Shown piece by piece: positions 33,501 through 41,112 of a stretch of DNA of 64,000 nucleotides. Position 1 is the first letter of the stretch. Each line of letters starts with the position of its first letter. The position numbers and the translations under genes are program-made. The DNA is from Patiria miniata (Eukaryota; Echinodermata; Asteroidea; Valvatida; Asterinidae). The DNA is taken from contig NW_024037065.1 in NCBI RefSeq assembly GCF_015706575.1, forward strand, positions 1-64,000. The letters are read 5' to 3'. The notes below the pieces were generated by a model, which was not told the origin of the DNA, did no database searches, and was given only the letters and a program-made list of their open reading frames with translations.

Positions 33501-35322
33501 TCACATATGAAGCTGTCTTGAATTCTATTTGTACGTCAAAACTTGCATTTGACGACAATTGAGGAAAATTCTGGCCCCGGTTCATGAAGTCCGTTCGCTA
33601 CTGCTAGCTGCCATTTTCTCCCAACTGCCGCATGCGCATTGCGTTTTATTTTCGTATGATTCGACGGCTGTTTACTGTCGCAGCTAAAACAGACATCGTT
33701 TTAGACAAGTTTCAAGTCCTTTCCTCTCTCACCGCACCGCACGCGGTCGCACGTGCGCCCGCGTGTGTGTGCACACACGTACTGTACACGAGATAAGCCG
33801 AGCAGCCAATCGTCTGCGGGTTTTTTTTTTTCGGGGTTGCGACATGAAACAGCCGTCAATCTGTCCAAGCGACTCAGACGCGTCCGGGGTTATTTGTCAG
33901 GGTCAGGTTAAAATCTAATTTCTACACGTTCGTATGGGTCTTTACTGATGGGCAAATTTCGTCGAAATTACACAGCCGAAACAATCGGACGGGCAAATTT
34001 AGATTTCTAGGTGAGTACTCAACACCCATACGGAATTATGTATGTCGGATCGATTTCGCCAGGTTCGAAATGAAACAAGAACGTGGCGTTGTATACAACG
34101 CCACGTTCACGGGTCTAACTTCTGGGATGCTTAGGTCTAATGATGTTCCATTTTCCGAGATATTCTTCAATCTTTCTGGAGTCCATATGCACTCGTGAAA
34201 CGTCTGGTGATGGCAGCCATTTTGAATGGGACAAGAGATGACCTCAAGCTGTGACGTCGCGTGTATGCAAATTGCTTGTCGAGCGCGCGAGGGCGCGAGT
34301 TGCAAATGCGACGGCTGTTTCCTGTACCATGCATTTATCGTCAGGGGGCCACGTGCACCGATCTCTATTCAGGATCTACGGCACAGAAAACAGCCGTCGC
34401 ATTTGCAACTCGCGCCCTCGCGCGCTCGACAAGCAATTTGCATAAATGCGACGTCACAGCTTGAGGTCATCTCTTGTCACATTCAAAATGGCTGCCACCA
34501 CCAGACGTTTCACGAGTGCATATGGGCTCCAGAAAGATTGAAGAATATCTCGGAAAATGGAACATCATTAGACCTAAGCATCCCAGAAGTGACAGGTGAG
34601 ACATCATAGAATACAACCATAAGAAAGTAAGAAACTGAGAATGTAAGAAACTGCCCTGAATTTTTATGAAAACTTCGTCCTCAGTAGCGCGCGGTACCAC
34701 GGTGTGTGGCCAAAGGTTCAGCGCAGCATACCGACGGCCACACTAGTGGGGCTAGCCTAGGCCAAGACCTTTTCGAAACGAAGTGGCTATCGTTACAGCA
34801 GCCGTTGTTTAGCGCCTTCTACGATACTTTTTTGATACGCACGCAGGTATATAATTATTTGTTTCCCCACGTTTTAGCGAGCAGTTCGACTGCCACTGAC
34901 TGCTCAGTTGATGGTAGCGGGATTTTGCACCGCGAGGTTGCGGGTTCGCATTTCAGTTTTGCACTCGAATTTGTTTCCTTTTCTAACTTGAGACTTTGGA
35001 GGATTTTTTTTTAAAGGGAAATAAAAGTCCCAATTTCATAACGTTCATGACGTTCAAATTCACTTTTTTTCCTTCTAATTTTGTATTTTCTTCTCATGTT
35101 TTTATAAAAGTTGCAGCCTACCGACGACAGAAAATGGGAAATGCGTTACGGCTGCCGTAACAATAGCCACTGCGTTTTCGAAAACATTCAACTTTTTAGT
35201 TTTTTTTCAAGCGCAATTTACCCGAAAGCTTGAGCCACGGATTCTTTTACTTCTGCTACCGTAGGGTCGCCTTCAAAATCTACTTTTTCTGTTCGACCTC
35301 CTGATCTTACTCGTAACTTCAT
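24340..35322 (-). CDS. FBXO7: F-box only protein 7, complete nine-exon gene
   Basis: Coding exons on the minus strand are 35322-35222, 31233-30657, 30322-30091, 29720-29655, 28077-27988, 27332-27280, 27153-26995, 26569-26424 and 24577-24340. They join in phase with AG/GT borders to about 553 residues; vertebrate FBXO7 is about 522. Seen: an N-terminal ubiquitin-like fold (about 1-72, ending IVSGDLLRII), a FP domain (about 178-350, with REPMLC and WRVSGVHRLRYCHPSLEG), an F-box (about 357-413, with LDLRSLLNVSEVC and LWRQLLLRDF) and a proline-rich tail ending in RGG-like repeats. Known for the family: substrate receptor of an SCF ubiquitin ligase; the FP domain binds the proteasome regulator PI31. 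It also serves in mitophagy in vertebrates. Introns carry many small transposons, so the gene spans 11 kb. Some donors are non-optimal (GTACTT after exon 5, GTACAT after exon 2), so exact borders need transcripts. Confidence 0.92.
24700..26440 (-). repeat. ~154 bp tandem array made of FBXO7 exon 8 end plus intron
   Basis: About twelve units read on the minus strand. Each contains GCATGTTCCTTCCACCACC, then CCAGGCTACCCTCCAGGCTA, then CAG/GTTAGTACC, i.e. the last 61 bp of exon 8 with its splice donor, followed by about 93 bp of pyrimidine-rich intron. Units near exon 8 (about 25200-26440) are nearly identical. Those toward exon 9 (near 25035, 24946 and 24774) are progressively decayed. Each also has CTGACCAG before GCATG, a possible acceptor. 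The period is not a multiple of three. Confidence 0.93.
26424..26569 (-). CDS. FBXO7: FBXO7 exon 8: basic helix and proline-rich start
   Basis: The 146 bp exon after ATCTTGACAG encodes LYKQKYKNKKDLERYRRNLM, then MFLPPHPLPPNMPGYPPGY, ending in phase 2 before GTTAGTAA. Joined to exon 9 it gives YR-GGDYD, like the IIGGEYD of vertebrate FBXO7. The 3' 61 bp of this exon and the start of its intron are the source of the tandem array at 24700-26440. Confidence 0.9.
26995..27153 (-). CDS. FBXO7: FBXO7 exon 7: F-box
   Basis: The 159 bp exon (53 codons, phase 0 both ends) encodes LLILSFLDLRSLLNVSEVCN and LWRQLLLRDFGC, ending DWRE. This is the SKP1-binding F-box helix bundle; LDLRSLL and SLW align with LDVRSVL and PLLW of the vertebrate F-box. 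DWRE followed by exon 8 LYKQ reproduces the family DWKE-LYRK junction. Confidence 0.92.
27280..27332 (-). CDS. FBXO7: FBXO7 exon 6: F-box start
   Basis: The 53 bp exon lies between TTTATTCAG and GTAAGTAC. It completes a Glu codon and encodes LGLVPLNGLLALFPEIQ, aligning with the FGLVVLPLELKLRIF entry to the F-box. It ends in phase 0. Confidence 0.85.
27988..28077 (-). CDS. FBXO7: FBXO7 exon 5: end of FP domain
   Basis: The 90 bp exon after TTTGTGTAG encodes EQPVYTNLPQLSRLFKDSIA and YSLLLTTRS. LSRLFKD is identical to the vertebrate protein. The donor is GTACTT, non-ideal but phase-correct (phase 1) for exon 6. Confidence 0.88.
29064..29620. mobile_element. TTAA-flanked MITE in FBXO7 intron 4
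   Basis: The ends are inverted repeats, AGGTAGGGTAGATGATATTT on the left and AGGTAAGAGTAGATCATTTG read inward from the right, each bordered by TTAA (29064-29067 and 29617-29620). A TTAA target duplication is the hallmark of piggyBac-type elements. It has no transposase frame. Its right half is shared with copies at 30405-30590 and 37006-37294. Confidence 0.65.
29655..29720 (-). CDS. FBXO7: FBXO7 exon 4: FP domain
   Basis: The 66 bp exon between CCCAATACAG and GTGAGAA encodes VTAGKTSFTLQLNPSEYVTS plus L, with a split codon at each end (phase 1 in, phase 1 out). It matches the RLQLLPESFI segment of vertebrate FBXO7. A TTAA-flanked MITE ends 34 bp into the downstream intron. Confidence 0.85.
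30091..30322 (-). CDS. FBXO7: FBXO7 exon 3: FP domain core
   Basis: The 232 bp exon lies between TTTTATGCAG and GTGAGTG and ends in phase 1. It starts with a Ser/Pro-rich linker (PVADSSESNSQVEDSRPGTS) and then encodes SWRVSGVHRLRYCHPSLEGA and CVPVGKQTVVYG. These align with WKLSGVYKLQYMHPLCEG and CVPLGNLIVV of vertebrate FBXO7, the beta-sheet part of the PI31-binding FP domain. Confidence 0.93.
30405..30590. mobile_element. Partial copy of the TTAA MITE family, FBXO7 intron 2
   Basis: GATGCATCTTTGGAAATGAC through GGATAGCTGCAAATG matches the right half of the 29064-29620 element at roughly 85% by eye. The left part and the terminal repeat are absent, so it is a truncated copy. Confidence 0.7.
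30657..31233 (-). CDS. FBXO7: FBXO7 exon 2: ubiquitin-like end, linker, FP start
   Basis: The 577 bp exon follows acceptor CCTTTGCAG. It opens with the rest of the ubiquitin-like domain (FELSLNGQEAL, then SHCGIVSGDLLRII), passes through a polar Ser/Thr/Pro/Gln linker of about 100 residues that looks disordered, and ends in the FP domain start (REPMLC, then EEALCIVLHVLMVETGFQTE). It ends in phase 0 before GTACAT. This is the largest and best-recognised exon. Confidence 0.92.
31346..31385. repeat. 40 bp perfect palindrome with two YY1-type motifs
   Basis: CTGGAGGCCGCCATCTTGAA is followed immediately by its exact reverse complement TTCAAGATGGCGGCCTCCAG. Each half contains AAGATGGCGGC, the known YY1 core motif. 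The flanks (GATCC on the left, GGATC on the right) are imperfectly symmetric, so it may be the middle of a decayed foldback element. It lies 113 bp inside FBXO7 intron 1. Confidence 0.8.
31846..32181. mobile_element. Inverted-repeat element in FBXO7 intron 1
   Basis: The left arm (CCACTTGTGTGGCC, CTGCTGCGCTGTACG, ACTTACTGAGGAGTTTAGTC) and right arm (GACTAAACTCCTCAGTAAGT through CACACGAGTGGGG) are inverted copies about 90 bp long around a spacer of about 150 bp. The arms are related to those of the foldback element at 33200-34763, so both belong to one family. No frame inside. Confidence 0.7.
32186..32235. repeat. 50 bp palindrome
   Basis: TACCCCTAGAACTATGGGTA plus TTAC is followed, after a 2 bp centre, by its exact reverse complement. 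The 24 bp arms are perfect. It directly follows the element at 31846-32181 and may be its edge or a separate hairpin. Confidence 0.8.
32272..32736. mobile_element. Inverted-repeat element in FBXO7 intron 1
   Basis: The left end (GGCGATCGTGTAGTGTAGGG, then CCCGGTT) and the right end (GGGGCCCTACACTTCATGAT, then CGCC) are inverted copies of about 35 bp. The interior of about 400 bp has no recognisable coding sequence. A plain non-autonomous DNA element is the best reading. Confidence 0.6.
33200..34763. mobile_element. Long foldback element with a nested insertion
   Basis: The two arms are near-perfect inverted copies of about 375 bp around a loop at 34321-34387. The outer ends carry CCCCACTTGTGTGGCCGTCG on the left and its near-complement CGACGGCCACACTAGTGGGG on the right. 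Inner arm landmarks are GGCGCGAGTTGCAAATGCG and CGCATTTGCAACTCGCGCC. The left arm is interrupted by a 741 bp element at 33377-34117. Open frames on both arms mirror each other and are by-products of symmetry. It lies wholly in FBXO7 intron 1. Confidence 0.85.
33377..34117. mobile_element. Nested 741 bp transposon with 9 bp target duplication
   Basis: It starts TAGACCCGTGAACGTGGC and ends with the inverted GCCACGTTCACGGGTCTA; the terminal repeats reach about 60 bp. ACTTCTGGG flanks it on both sides (33368-33376 and 34118-34126). The intact right arm of the host element has this sequence once (complement near 34580), confirming the empty site. A 9 bp duplication fits Mutator-like or Merlin-like elements; hAT would be 8 bp. 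No transposase frame is seen. Confidence 0.85.
34770..35184. mobile_element. 415 bp inverted-repeat element next to FBXO7 exon 1
   Basis: TTTTCGAAACGAAGTGGCTA and CGTTACAGCAGCCG at the left are mirrored by CGGCTGCCGTAACAATAGCC and ACTGCGTTTTCGAAAA at the right, giving terminal repeats of about 33 bp. It ends 38 bp from the FBXO7 exon 1 splice donor. It contains a tRNA-like segment. Confidence 0.72.
34893..34960 (+). other. tRNA-derived segment (SINE head or decayed tRNA)
   Basis: TGCTCAGTTGATGGTAGCGG resembles a D-arm/A box, and GGTTGCGGGTTCGCATTTC about 18 bp later resembles a T-arm/B box. The acceptor stem does not close convincingly, so it is not called a functional tRNA gene. It sits inside the 34770-35184 element. 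Confidence 0.4.
35222..35322 (-). CDS. FBXO7: FBXO7 exon 1: start of ubiquitin-like domain
   Basis: The ATG is at 35322. The 101 bp exon encodes MKLRVRSGGRTEKVDFEG and then PTVAEVKESVAQAF, ending in phase 2 before GTAAAT. The MKLRVR start and beta-strand/helix pattern match the MRLRVR start of vertebrate FBXO7. The split glycine codon is completed by the T that opens exon 2. An inverted-repeat element ends only about 38 bp into the intron. Confidence 0.85.
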
Positions 35323-35439
35323 TTCTGGGCATTTATTTGTTCGAAAACCACGTCTTCTTTTCGTTGTTCTTTTCTACCAAGTACCCTACAGCATACGATT
35401 ATAAAATTGGGGAAGGGCGCCTCTAGCGGTAGGTAGGTA

Positions 35440-35480
35440 AACGCGCGTTCGGCCGGCCGGCCGGCCAGCCGGCCGGCTTT
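35440..35480. repeat. Short GGCC-repeat, GC-rich tract upstream of FBXO7
   Basis: GGCCGGCCGGCCGGCC is followed by AGCCGGCCGGC, about 120-160 bp upstream of the FBXO7 ATG on its 5' side, in an otherwise AT-rich region. It could be part of a promoter; no TATA box or defined start site was recognised. Confidence 0.4.
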
Positions 35481-35484
35481 TCGT

Positions 35485-36027
35485 ATAGACCCGGCCGAAT
35501 TTTTCATAGGCCCCGAATTTTTCGTAGGCCCAAAGCACATTGCCTACTGTACCTATTGGGTAAACTAGGCCTGGGGAGAATTTGAAAATTGTCAGTTTTT
35601 TTCTTTTCAATTTTCTTTTTATTCGAATCCCTCATTTGATCCGTGTCCAATGACGGTGTTCGTTTCACAGATAAGGATATTTGGTACAATGTTGACATTG
35701 GGAGTTCAAATGCTTGGACGTCATCAAACCGGATAAAAAAATAAAAATCTTAGGGCTATAAGAATATTTCTGCCAAGTTTGGTGCTTTGGACCAGCCTGG
35801 TCACGATTCCGACCATAATGCCATATGATTTCCTAGAGTTGACGTGATGACGTAAGTACCAGAACAGATGACTCTTCCCAAGCTAAAGGAGCTGAATTAG
35901 AATAAGACAAACAAACAAATTAAAGTTCCCCGTAACTATTTTACAGTAATGCCACCTGACTATAATGAATAGAGACGTTCTTATGAATAGAACAGCAAAT
36001 TGGGAACAATCTCATACGTTTTAACTG
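35485..36027. other. Spacer between FBXO7 and the GHDC-like relic
   Basis: Apart from AT-rich sequence there is no gene or repeat recognised here. FBXO7 (minus) and the GHDC relic (plus) are arranged head to head with about 835 bp between their ATG codons, so a shared control region is possible. Confidence 0.4.
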
Positions 36028-36156
36028 TGCCATGTGTTTTGATAAGTATACATCGACGCCACTTACTAAGTATGTTGGATCACAGCAGGCATAACGGATT
36101 CCGAAGTGGAAGATTCAAAAGACCCGACACGCCCACTCTGAAGTCTTATAATCAAA
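36028..36156 (+). promoter_or_regulatory. Duplicated GHDC 5' flank, copy A
   Basis: TTTTGATAAG, CGACGCCACTTA, GAAGTGGAAGATTC, GACACGCCCACTCTGAAGTC and the CAAAATGGCGGTTA start context match the 5' flank of the intact GHDC gene (45095-45226) in the same order at similar spacing. It is the duplicated promoter/5' UTR of the broken paralogue. Confidence 0.7.
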
Positions 36157-36969
36157 ATGGCGGTTAAGTGGAATTTTCGCTGTGCATGCTGGGGGTTCAT
36201 CTCGTCGCTCCTAGCTTCGGTCCTTCTCACCTATTGCTTTTCTCCTCAGTTTCATCTCGCCTTCCGAGTCATAGCAGGTGAGTTGTTGCTTTTATTGACA
36301 AAAAAAACCTTTTTAGGGTACTAAGTTACAACTTTCTAAATTGTATATGGAACCTATACCAAGACGTATTACGTGGGAGAAGACTGTGTCTCCATCTTAT
36401 TTCAAACGAGACCCACTCTATGGGCTCATTTGCTATATCATAAAATAATTATGAAGAGAACAGAAATTTACGGATAGCTGGAATAACGACTATACAGCCA
36501 ATGGTCTTATCAATATAGTTGCCTGAGCTGAGGGCCATACTTTAATATGTCCTCTTTGTACCAATCTCATCACTGACTGACCCACTGACTTACACACTCT
36601 CACGTATGGCTTAGCCTGGTTGTTTGCCGGTAAAGAGAGCCGGTCATTGCTCAATCCGACCAATTGTGTATGTACGCCACTGCATGAAAGACTTCCATCG
36701 CAGTGAATGGCCAATCTGAATCAACTAAATCCGTCCCGTTACCAGTTTTACCAGGCTGGCCAGACTGACTCCTATGAATCCATTTCATTGCATCAGGCGC
36801 TGCAGCAGTGCTGATTGGCATCTCATCTCTGAGTGCCTTCCACATCTCGACTCTACGATGCTCTGAGAGCCACACACTCATAACCCATGTCCTACAAGTG
36901 ACACCAGGGTGAACGTCTAGCTACGCCCTCCATCTCGGCAAGGGCCACTTACATGTGGAAACGTCCGCG
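36157..36969 (+). pseudogene. Broken GHDC (GH3-domain) paralogue: exon 1 and part of exon 2
   Basis: Exon 1 (36157-36277) is intact and 121 bp like its paralogue, encoding MAVKWNFRCACWGFISSLLA and a hydrophobic segment, with a good GTGAGT donor. After CATCAG at 36796 an exon 2 piece encodes AAAVLIGISSLSAFHIS and TLRCSESHTL. An internal deletion relative to the paralogue (which reads TLLLSYKWHQGE) then shifts the frame, giving HVLQVTPG and a TGA. Homology continues out of frame to about 36969 (ACATGTGGAAACGTCCGCG) and stops. Exons 3-7 are absent; sequence like the GHDC 3' flank follows at 37560. It is a dead tandem duplicate, though exon 1 could still be transcribed. Confidence 0.85.
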
Positions 36970-37005
36970 TCCGGTTTCTTATGGTGCTTTCTGCAGTTCA
37001 TTTGG

Positions 37006-37294
37006 TTAAAGATATAGTCCATCATTTGTAATTTGTGCATTTTGTTCGTTTGAAAATTTGTGCATTTTGTTCGTTGAAGCAACAAAACGAACTACTAATT
37101 TAAATTTCCCACGATGCGTCTTAAGAAGCACCGTTGGAAAGGCCTTCTTTCGTTGATTACTTCAAAATGACAGCCAGAAGGAATAATTTCACAGGGAGTT
37201 TAGTCCCCTTACTATCTTTCAACCAAGTATGCCTTTCAACAATAATTACGCCAGTTATTTTTCGGATAGCTGCAAATAATGGACTTACCTTTAA
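37006..37294. mobile_element. TTAA MITE inserted behind the GHDC relic
   Basis: TTAAAGATATAGTCCATCAT at the left and AATAATGGACTTACCTTTAA at the right are imperfect inverted repeats with TTAA at both borders. The interior (TTCAAAATGACAGCCAGAAG, GGATAGCTGCAAAT) matches the FBXO7 intron copies. At 289 bp it is a shorter family member. Confidence 0.7.
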
Positions 37295-37559
37295 GAACCA
37301 CGTCGTCGGTCGTCTTTATCCTGGATGACCTTTGACTGGAACAACTACATGCACAAGAATGAAGTATTACATGCCTAGTTTGGCTGATTTAGTGTTGAAT
37401 GACGTCACAGCACGCATAGTCTATGTACATTGTACACAATAAAGATGCGTCTTTGTACACGGCACGCCTACATTCCGTGAAAGAAAATCAGTCTAAATAA
37501 TGACAATCTTACACTTCTTACTACTTTTTCATTTTAAGTCTCCTATTTCGATACGTTTT

Positions 37560-38050
37560 TTTTTTTTACATCAATACCGATACTTGAAATTGTTAACCTG
37601 TGGTAAAATCTGATTCAAAAGTTTTGAAGAGACAACGAAGCTGATACAATAATGATGTTTTCCATGAAGCAATTGAGTTTAAATCAGAATGTCAATGGTT
37701 TGCGTGTAATTTGTTAAATTGCAACTCAAACAGATAATTGTAAAGAAAAAAATATGTTTTGTGTGAGGTATTGAGCCCATGGTTTATTCTGGTAAGTTGG
37801 AAGCCGGGTATAAATAAGCTCGACCCTTGAGGGCGCACTTTAACTACTTTAAAAGGGAATGTTTGTTGGATTTAGTGCGGGGCATTTCTTAAATTTCCTA
37901 CCAAGTTAAAAATGCAACTGCAACAAAGCCTAGAATCATTAGAATGCACTATACCAGTTCAAATTTTCCAGATAAAAGTTTAAAAATTTGAGAGAATTAC
38001 TTGCGATGAGGTTTTGGCATTGCCAAATAATGATATTATGTTGTTTTTTT
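37560..38050 (+). other. Relic resembling the GHDC 3' flank
   Basis: AATCTGATTCAAAAGTTTT, GAAGCTGATAC and GTAAAGAAAAAAATATG occur in the same order as ATCTGATTCAAAAGTTAAG, TAAGCTGACAC and GTAAAGAAAAATATATT at 55420-55580, downstream of the intact GHDC gene. The match is weak and AT-rich, but colinear. It would mean the broken paralogue lost exons 3-7 but kept its 3' flank. Confidence 0.5.
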
Positions 38051-38473
38051 TTCATTATGAACTGAAAACTGTGACAGATTTATCTTGTGTGGTATCTTTT
38101 ATTTATGAAGTCACATGCTCAATCGACTCTTAGAGCTGTTCAGAGTGTTCGTCCCTTGTTTGAAATATGTACTCAAACACTACGGATTTAACAACTTGAA
38201 CCCTAAACACTAAATAGCACAAAGGTGACCTGCCATATCATAATGAGGAATATCCCCCACCTGCGACTCTTCAAGCTACGTAAATCATGTTAAAGCACAA
38301 ATCATTGGCTTTTCAATGATACAAAATCTATTTATATAGCTAAATTTATTCCAAAGATATGCCGCAGGAACTTCAACAGTGTCCCGCCAAACTTCGCCAA
38401 CCTCATTTTGTAAAAAAAAACGGCTTTGAAAAAAAAAAAACTAGATGTGGTTGTAACTGAACAACCACAGAGC
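38051..38473. other. Unannotated AT-rich spacer
   Basis: No gene, inverted repeat or tandem repeat was recognised in this stretch. Confidence 0.4.
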
Positions 38474-38579
38474 TGTTCCCAACTTGTTTTTGATTGTCTA
38501 TTGGATAGTAGAAAATAATGTAATGATTTTTGCAAAAATCTCTAACTTGTAAAATTGAAATTATTATCTTACATAATTG

Positions 38580-39485
38580 CACTTCCGGTAAAAACCGGAA
38601 GTAAAGGTCACGAGACCTTGACATATACATTTTCATTTATAACCCTTCCCGGTCTATATATTTACCAAGTTTCAGATCAATCGGTCAAATAGTTTTATAG
38701 TTAAAGGACTATAAAGATTGCCTCATTAAATATTCATGACGTCATAACATGAAAACATTAAACTGCCCATTAATAATAATGCTACATATTTATCCTTTGA
38801 TGTTGCTTAATACTAATATAAGGTGTCAACCCAATTAAATGTCTAATTCATTAGATATGATAATTAGGGTCTTAAATTAACACTTCCGGTAACACCGGAA
38901 GTAGAGGTCACATGACCCGGATATACCAATATTCATGTGTAACACTTCCCAGTCTGTATACCTGCCAGGTTTGAGATCAATCGGTCAAATGGTTGTATAG
39001 TTATAGGACTGTAAAGATTGCCTCATTAAATATTCATGACATCATAACATAACAATAATTAAGTGCACAGTATAAAAAATAATGCAATATAATTATTTGT
39101 CAATATAGCTTCGTATCAATGTGAAGTTTCAACCCAATCAGATTAATAATTCATGAGATATGATATAGGGGTCTAAAATAACCACTTCCGGTAAAACCGG
39201 AAGTGAAGGTCATGTGACCTTGACTTATCAATTTTCATTTATAACACTTCCCTGTCTGTATACCTACCAAATTTGAGATCAATTGGTCAAATAGTTCTAT
39301 AGTTATAAGGCTGTAAAAATTGAATCTATAAATAGATGTCACGTGACCCCTGATGACGTCACGATGACGAAAAGTTTCGGCATACATCTTTAAAATAGTT
39401 CCCAAAGTGGCTTGTAGAATAAAAACGTGTGATATATATTTGAAAATGCATGTGTCCAACTTCCCCTAAAGCAGATCAAAAATGA
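38580..39485. repeat. Three ~302 bp tandem units with CCGGAAGT hairpins
   Basis: Units start with CACTTCCGGT at 38580, 38881 and 39183. Each begins with a hairpin (CACTTCCGGTAAAACCGGAA type), then AGGTCA, TTCATTTATAACACTTCCC, GATCAATCGGTCAAAT and ATTCATGACGTCATAACAT. Spacing is 301 and 302 bp. Divergence between units is about 15-20% by eye, so it is an old duplication. Confidence 0.85.
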
Positions 39486-40730
39486 CTGAGACAAGTCTAC
39501 TTATAGGCGAATGGGGGCGCCATTCACTTTTTACGGTGTGCCGTTATATTTTTTTGGTGACGCGCAGCTGTCCTTATTTTGATCCCATAAAACTTAAGGC
39601 TCTGTGCCTTAAGTACAACTATTAAAGTTATGTACTGCCCTCTTTTGGCGAGAATGAAGGGACGTAATGTACATTGAACGACGTTTCAAAGCCACGTGTA
39701 CGTGCTATACACATTGTGGAAGTCCTGTGCACGTTTTAAAGCTCTCTACCGCAACTTGGGCAAGGGAATTTTTTGCCGACGTCGCGTCAACTGTGTGAAC
39801 AATTTGACAAGCTGGGAACTTGGCACTGTTGAGGCAAATGTTTATGCTATCATTTAATGGGCGATTCAAGATTATATCTGTACGGATTGATTTTTCAGGA
39901 ATTTTCTAAGGAAAAAGGGCATTTTCATTATAACTTCCGGTCTGATGACGTCATACGCCTAAAACTTTGCACACGTCTTAAGTGGGTCAAGGTCATCATA
40001 TACACCAATATTTAGGCGATTCCGACAACCTTCGCCACAGACATCTATTCAAAATACATTTTTGCTAATTTTCAACCTGTCGCTAGAGGGCGCTCGAAGA
40101 TTGCATGACGTCATGGGTAGATGATTTGAAGAATACTATCAGTCAAGAGACTAACACCGTTAAAAGCAAGTTCATATCTATTACCACTTTTAAATAATAA
40201 GCCACTTCCGGTTTTGGCCTTTTTCGACCGGAAGCAAAGGTCACGTGATTTCACGCACACTGAATAAAATAAAGACCTTAACCTATTCTACCACTTGCCG
40301 GCAACAGAATGCTGCGGACGCGTACGGTTGATTTCTTATGCATTTTTAAATATTAAAATTGTCACAATTCAATTGCCTATAAATAAACACCGGATGACGT
40401 CATCATGACGTCATCATTACACAATGTTGTTTGAATTAGGGTCTTTGCTTGGACAAAGATTGGTGTAAATAAATAACTGGCAAAGAGTCGAAAATGCCCT
40501 CTAAAAATTGACATTTTTTTTAAAATTTCTGTGTACAAAGTCTATGGGAAAAATTAAATATTCAAAACTCTATAATAAATCACGTGATGACGTCAGCATG
40601 ACGAAAAGTTTCGGCATACATCCTCAGATGATGGTTAATAACTATGCTGAGTTTAAAGTTGATCGGATTTAAAATAATTGCAAAAGTGGCTTGTAGAATA
40701 AAAACGTGTACAAAACCTATGGGAAAAGTG

Positions 40731-40731
40731 G

Positions 40732-40777
<46 letters not shown>

Positions 40778-40788
40778 AAAAAAAAAAA
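40731..40788. repeat. Long poly(A) tract
   Basis: A run of more than 40 A bases interrupted by one GG. It could be a retroposon tail or a simple slippage tract; the length is likely unreliable in the assembly. Confidence 0.8.
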
Positions 40789-41112
40789 CTTTAACGAAAA
40801 CAATAGCTGTTCCCAATTGAAATTGGGAACAGCTAAAAATACGCATTGCGTCGCCAACGGCAGTGGAAAACGTGAAATTTACTTTCCAACTTTTGGGAAA
40901 TTTTTTTTTACCAACAAAAAATACACAGTGTGAATCTTGGAAACCTTGGCTACTCAAAAATTAGAAGAAAAAAAACATTGATTTTGACATGATTTTTCTA
41001 GTGCATCCAACTTCAGGCGTTGATAACTCGGGACATGGTTTTGGGGGACATTCCTTATTTTGCCACAGTAGGTTAAAAGGGTTAAGTGGGTACCCAAACC
41101 TAAGGCACCTTA

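Larger units (their letters stand above)
38474..40834. repeat. Repeat cluster bounded by AGCTGTTCCCA motifs
   Basis: It opens AGCTGTTCCCAACTTG and closes with a 30 bp hairpin (AGCTGTTCCCAATT, GA, AATTGGGAACAGCT) at 40805-40834. Inside are three ~302 bp tandem units, further CTTCCGG hairpins, and the block GACGAAAAGTTTCGGCATAC at about 39367 and 40602, each followed by TGGCTTGTAGAATAAAAACG. Many TGACGTCA-like words occur. It may be one large non-autonomous element or a nest of several; no coding frame was seen. Confidence 0.6.

Noticed and set aside
34036-34609. Mirrored open frames on both strands (MQLAPSRARQAIC-type)
   Set aside because: They are the two arms of one foldback element read on opposite strands.
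40706-40933. Poly-lysine frame
   Set aside because: Translation of a long poly(A) tract.
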